NCBI RefSeq assembly: GCF_902498805.1
Contig: NZ_LR701587.1
Location: 55,335-119,334 of the forward strand
Direction: 5' to 3'
Source of the DNA: Imperialibacter sp. EC-SDR9
Lineage (GTDB): Bacteria; Bacteroidota; Bacteroidia; Cytophagales; Cyclobacteriaceae
Length of the DNA stretch: 64,000 bases
The position numbers and the translations under genes are program-made. Shown one piece after another: positions 62,267 through 64,000 of the stretch (positions are counted from its first letter, which is position 1; the number at the start of each line of letters is the position of its first letter). The notes below the pieces were generated by a model, which saw only the letters and a list, made by a program, of their open reading frames with translations, was not told the DNA's origin and searched no databases.

Positions 62267-63016
62267 CTATCTGTCGTAAGACAGCACCTGGGTGGTTTTT
62301 TGAATTGTCTTAATAATGATATACCACGCCACGCTGGCGGCGAAGCCATACATCCAGTATACATTCCCCAGCGAAAACTCCTTGTTGGCCACCGATGCTC
62401 CGATCACTTCGAAGGCAAAGACGACGAGGAACATATTCAAAATGCCGGCCTTTTCCTGGCGGATTATTTTTCTCCAGCTAAAGGTGTATTTGGGTTTGAT
62501 CCACTTACTAAAGGCCGGGATGAAAGCAGGCGTTTTTGCAGCCCAGTCGACGTATTCTTTTCCGTATGTATCGATCAAAAACATCTCCTCTGCATACATG
62601 ATTCTTTCATAATACACCCAGTACATAAAAACAAAAGCGACGATGAACCATGGCTCCTGAGTGAAGCCGGCGATGCCCAGCCACATGAAGAAGTTACCTA
62701 CATACAATGGGTGGCGTACTGTGGCATATAATCCTGTAGAATTGACAGAATCAGCTACTTGCCCCACTGTGGTATTGCGACCAGAAGTATTGTCGGCAGA
62801 GTAGCCAATGGCCACCATGCGGATCACCAAACCCAACACGCATACCAGAAAGCAGCCTAGCTTGAACAGGTCATCTTGCTGCGAGTCGGTAATGGTGCTA
62901 TTCAAAACGTTTTGCACATACACATAAATACCGACCACGATGATGACCAGCGGCAGGTAACTTCTGTGTTTGAATAGGAAGTCACCCTGGGTTCTAAGCT
63001 CTTCTTTTAATGCCAT
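62267..63016 (-). CDS. Isoprenylcysteine carboxyl methyltransferase-like membrane protein
   Basis: A 249-residue polytopic membrane protein. Near the middle are NSTGLYATVRHPLYVGNFFMWLG, the RHP motif of PEMT/ICMT-type methyltransferases, then ERIMYAEEMFLIDTYGKEYVDW, the Glu and Tyr residues expected later. It would methylate a lipid or prenylated substrate using SAM. The ATG at 63016 is chosen; the upstream frame to 63043 adds nine residues. Its role in bacteria is generally unclear. Confidence 0.82.
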   Translation of the reverse strand: MALKEELRTQGDFLFKHRSYLPLVIIVVGIYVYVQNVLNSTITDSQQDDLFKLGCFLVCVLGLVIRMVAIGYSADNTSGRNTTVGQVADSVNSTGLYATVRHPLYVGNFFMWLGIAGFTQEPWFIVAFVFMYWVYYERIMYAEEMFLIDTYGKEYVDWAAKTPAFIPAFSKWIKPKYTFSWRKIIRQEKAGILNMFLVVFAFEVIGASVANKEFSLGNVYWMYGFAASVAWYIIIKTIQKTTQVLSYDR

Positions 63017-63121
63017 TGTTTTGTTTTCGCCATTTGGAATCACGAAGGTACGGAAATGTAATTAAGTTGCGGACTTAGTTTGGTGAATGTGTCAGAGCCT
63101 AAACTTATTTGCCCCACCCCT

Positions 63122-63871
63122 TTAAAAAGCTATCCTCACGCTTTCTTTGTCATCGGGTTTCCCAAAACTTACTGCTTTCAGTCTTGGCCTTTTCGCTGAC
63201 TCTTTTTTTGGAACGACAATGATATCCCCAGACGCAGTGAAGAACCTTTCTGCACTACCAAACAGCTCATCCTTCTCTCTCCCAGCCGACTGTAGTCCAA
63301 TACCTTTCAGAAAATAAGAAACTCTTTCGCTGCCCTCTATGCAGGCGGCTGTGATGCGGTCTGACTCATTTTTATGAGTAGTGGTTTCCCCCGGATCGCT
63401 CATGGTTCGGTGGTAGGCAATAAAAAAGAAATGGACTAACTCGGGCTCCTGCGGAAAGGTGATGTAGTCCCAACTTCGCCCTTTCGACGTTTCAAAGGCT
63501 ATGTTCAAGCCAGAGAGCATCTGTTCCATCTCCTCAGTTCGAACTCCGGATACAGCCAGGTATACCCCGCCTTCTCCCTCTTGCAAAAGTGTCTGGTAGT
63601 CCCTCGCCATGCGGTCGGTGGGCTCGCCTCTGACTGACATCAGTTCGAGTGATGTCTTATTCACTAACTTTACATGTGCATTGATAAGCCCGTTGGCATG
63701 CAATCGCCCCTGCTTGACAGTGAACCCAAGCTGGGTATATCGGCTGGTAGCCTGATCGAGGTCGGCAACAACAGTGACAACATGGTCGATTTGTATTTTT
63801 TGGCAGGAGCTCTCCCAGTGGCAAGTAAACAGAACTACCAATGCAATCAGTGCTCCTTTTGTAAGTCTCAT
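63122..63871 (-). CDS. Secreted VOC-like protein
   Basis: A 249-residue protein with a signal-like start (LTKGALIALVVLFTCHWES) and one VOC-like module (IDHVVTVVADLDQATSRYTQLGF, then ITFPQEPELVHFFFIAYH) followed by a second, weaker half (ITAACIEGSERVSYFLKGIG). It may be exported. The family includes glyoxalase-like dioxygenases; activity unknown. An IS-like sequence begins just upstream of its start. Confidence 0.72.
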   Translation of the reverse strand: MRLTKGALIALVVLFTCHWESSCQKIQIDHVVTVVADLDQATSRYTQLGFTVKQGRLHANGLINAHVKLVNKTSLELMSVRGEPTDRMARDYQTLLQEGEGGVYLAVSGVRTEEMEQMLSGLNIAFETSKGRSWDYITFPQEPELVHFFFIAYHRTMSDPGETTTHKNESDRITAACIEGSERVSYFLKGIGLQSAGREKDELFGSAERFFTASGDIIVVPKKESAKRPRLKAVSFGKPDDKESVRIAF

Positions 63872-63899
63872 ACCAATAGCGTCCTAAACGAATAGAGTA

Positions 63900-64000
63900 G
63901 GGAGGTGTGAATTAAGTATCTCAAAGTTAGCTTTGAGTTGCACAACAAAAGACTACACCTCCCATGGTAAATCTAAACTTATTCTCGCAGATCATCTCAA
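63900..64000 (+). mobile_element. Possible left end of an insertion sequence with transposase start
   Basis: The window ends in the first 12 codons of an open frame from ATG 63964 (MVNLNLFSQIIS), whose NLFSQIIS start resembles IS4-group transposases of Bacteroidota. Just before it GGGAGGTGT (63900-63908) pairs with ACACCTCCC (63955-63963) and CTCAAAG/CTTTGAG (63920-63937) pair inside. The strong stem ends at the start codon, as in IS elements that block read-in translation. Identity is tentative because only 37 coding bases are visible. Confidence 0.4.

Noticed and set aside
62092..62364. 90-codon minus-strand ORF after the ICMT-like gene
   Set aside because: It overlaps the end of the methyltransferase gene, has no family pattern and poor composition.
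1..64000. CRISPR arrays, tRNA or rRNA genes
   Set aside because: No regularly spaced direct repeats, cloverleaf sequence or rRNA segment was found on reading.

Overview
The window looks like chromosomal DNA of a free-living Bacteroidota, most likely a Cytophagales-type bacterium; the genus cannot be told from it. Signs of this are moderate GC with AT-rich spacers, almost no Shine-Dalgarno sequences, promoter-like TTTG / TAnnTTTG motifs, LytTR two-component genes, a TonB-type outer-membrane beta-barrel protein, GH92 and GH36 glycosidases, OmpA/PD40 proteins and many small SRPBCC, VOC and DUF1801 genes. No rRNA, tRNA or CRISPR array was seen.

Layout. 1-2.7 kb: a two-subunit molybdenum hydroxylase (Mo-cofactor subunit cut by the window edge) divergent from a Tat-exported Gfo/Idh/MocA oxidoreductase. 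2.9-5.6 kb: a GNAT-nitrilase fusion and a class-III aminotransferase. 5.7-6.8 kb: a REP/RAYT island with an IS200-like transposase gene broken by an in-frame TAG. 6.8-12.4 kb: an OmpA/PD40 protein, then an operon of split transketolase with a von Willebrand A gene lodged between the two halves. 12.6-14.6 kb: a Septu-like ATPase plus HNH defence pair. 14.7-25.9 kb: a large glycoside hydrolase, small membrane genes (including a 54-aa Cys/His protein), a SNF2 helicase and a TonB-type outer-membrane protein. 25.9-30.1 kb: a 233-bp MITE-like palindrome, a LytS/LytTR sensor-regulator pair, a lipoprotein and a secreted esterase. 30.1-39.3 kb: a beta-propeller protein, GH36 alpha-galactosidase, a TTG-initiated ArsR-SRPBCC fusion with a perfect operator palindrome, paired beta-barrel paralogues and GH92 mannosidase.

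39.4-44.7 kb: a TetR-ABC exporter operon whose start codon lies in a 12-bp perfect inverted repeat, then an accessory three-gene cassette (small coiled-coil protein, XRE regulator, retron-type reverse transcriptase) preceded by about 560 bp of non-coding DNA with a possible structured RNA. 45-52.3 kb: small-molecule and regulator genes, a 1082-aa fatty acyl-AMP ligase/carrier/thioester-reductase next to a membrane desaturase (a likely lipid-tailoring pathway), and a DoxX/HxlR divergent pair. 52.4-63.9 kb: an ArsR-SRPBCC-reductase-SRPBCC/VOC cassette, two related tiny lipoproteins, an M42-type peptidase, further small VOC/DUF1801/GyrI genes, a PLP decarboxylase and an isoprenylcysteine-methyltransferase-like protein. 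The right edge seems to enter an insertion sequence.

How the genes work together. Secreted glycosidases, the TonB-type receptor and the LytTR pair suggest glycan scavenging. The ABC exporter, DoxX/HxlR and ArsR cassettes look like stress or xenobiotic response units. The best candidates for unusual biology are the RT/XRE/small-protein cassette, the Septu-like pair, the FAAL-reductase/desaturase pair and the VWA gene inside the transketolase operon.
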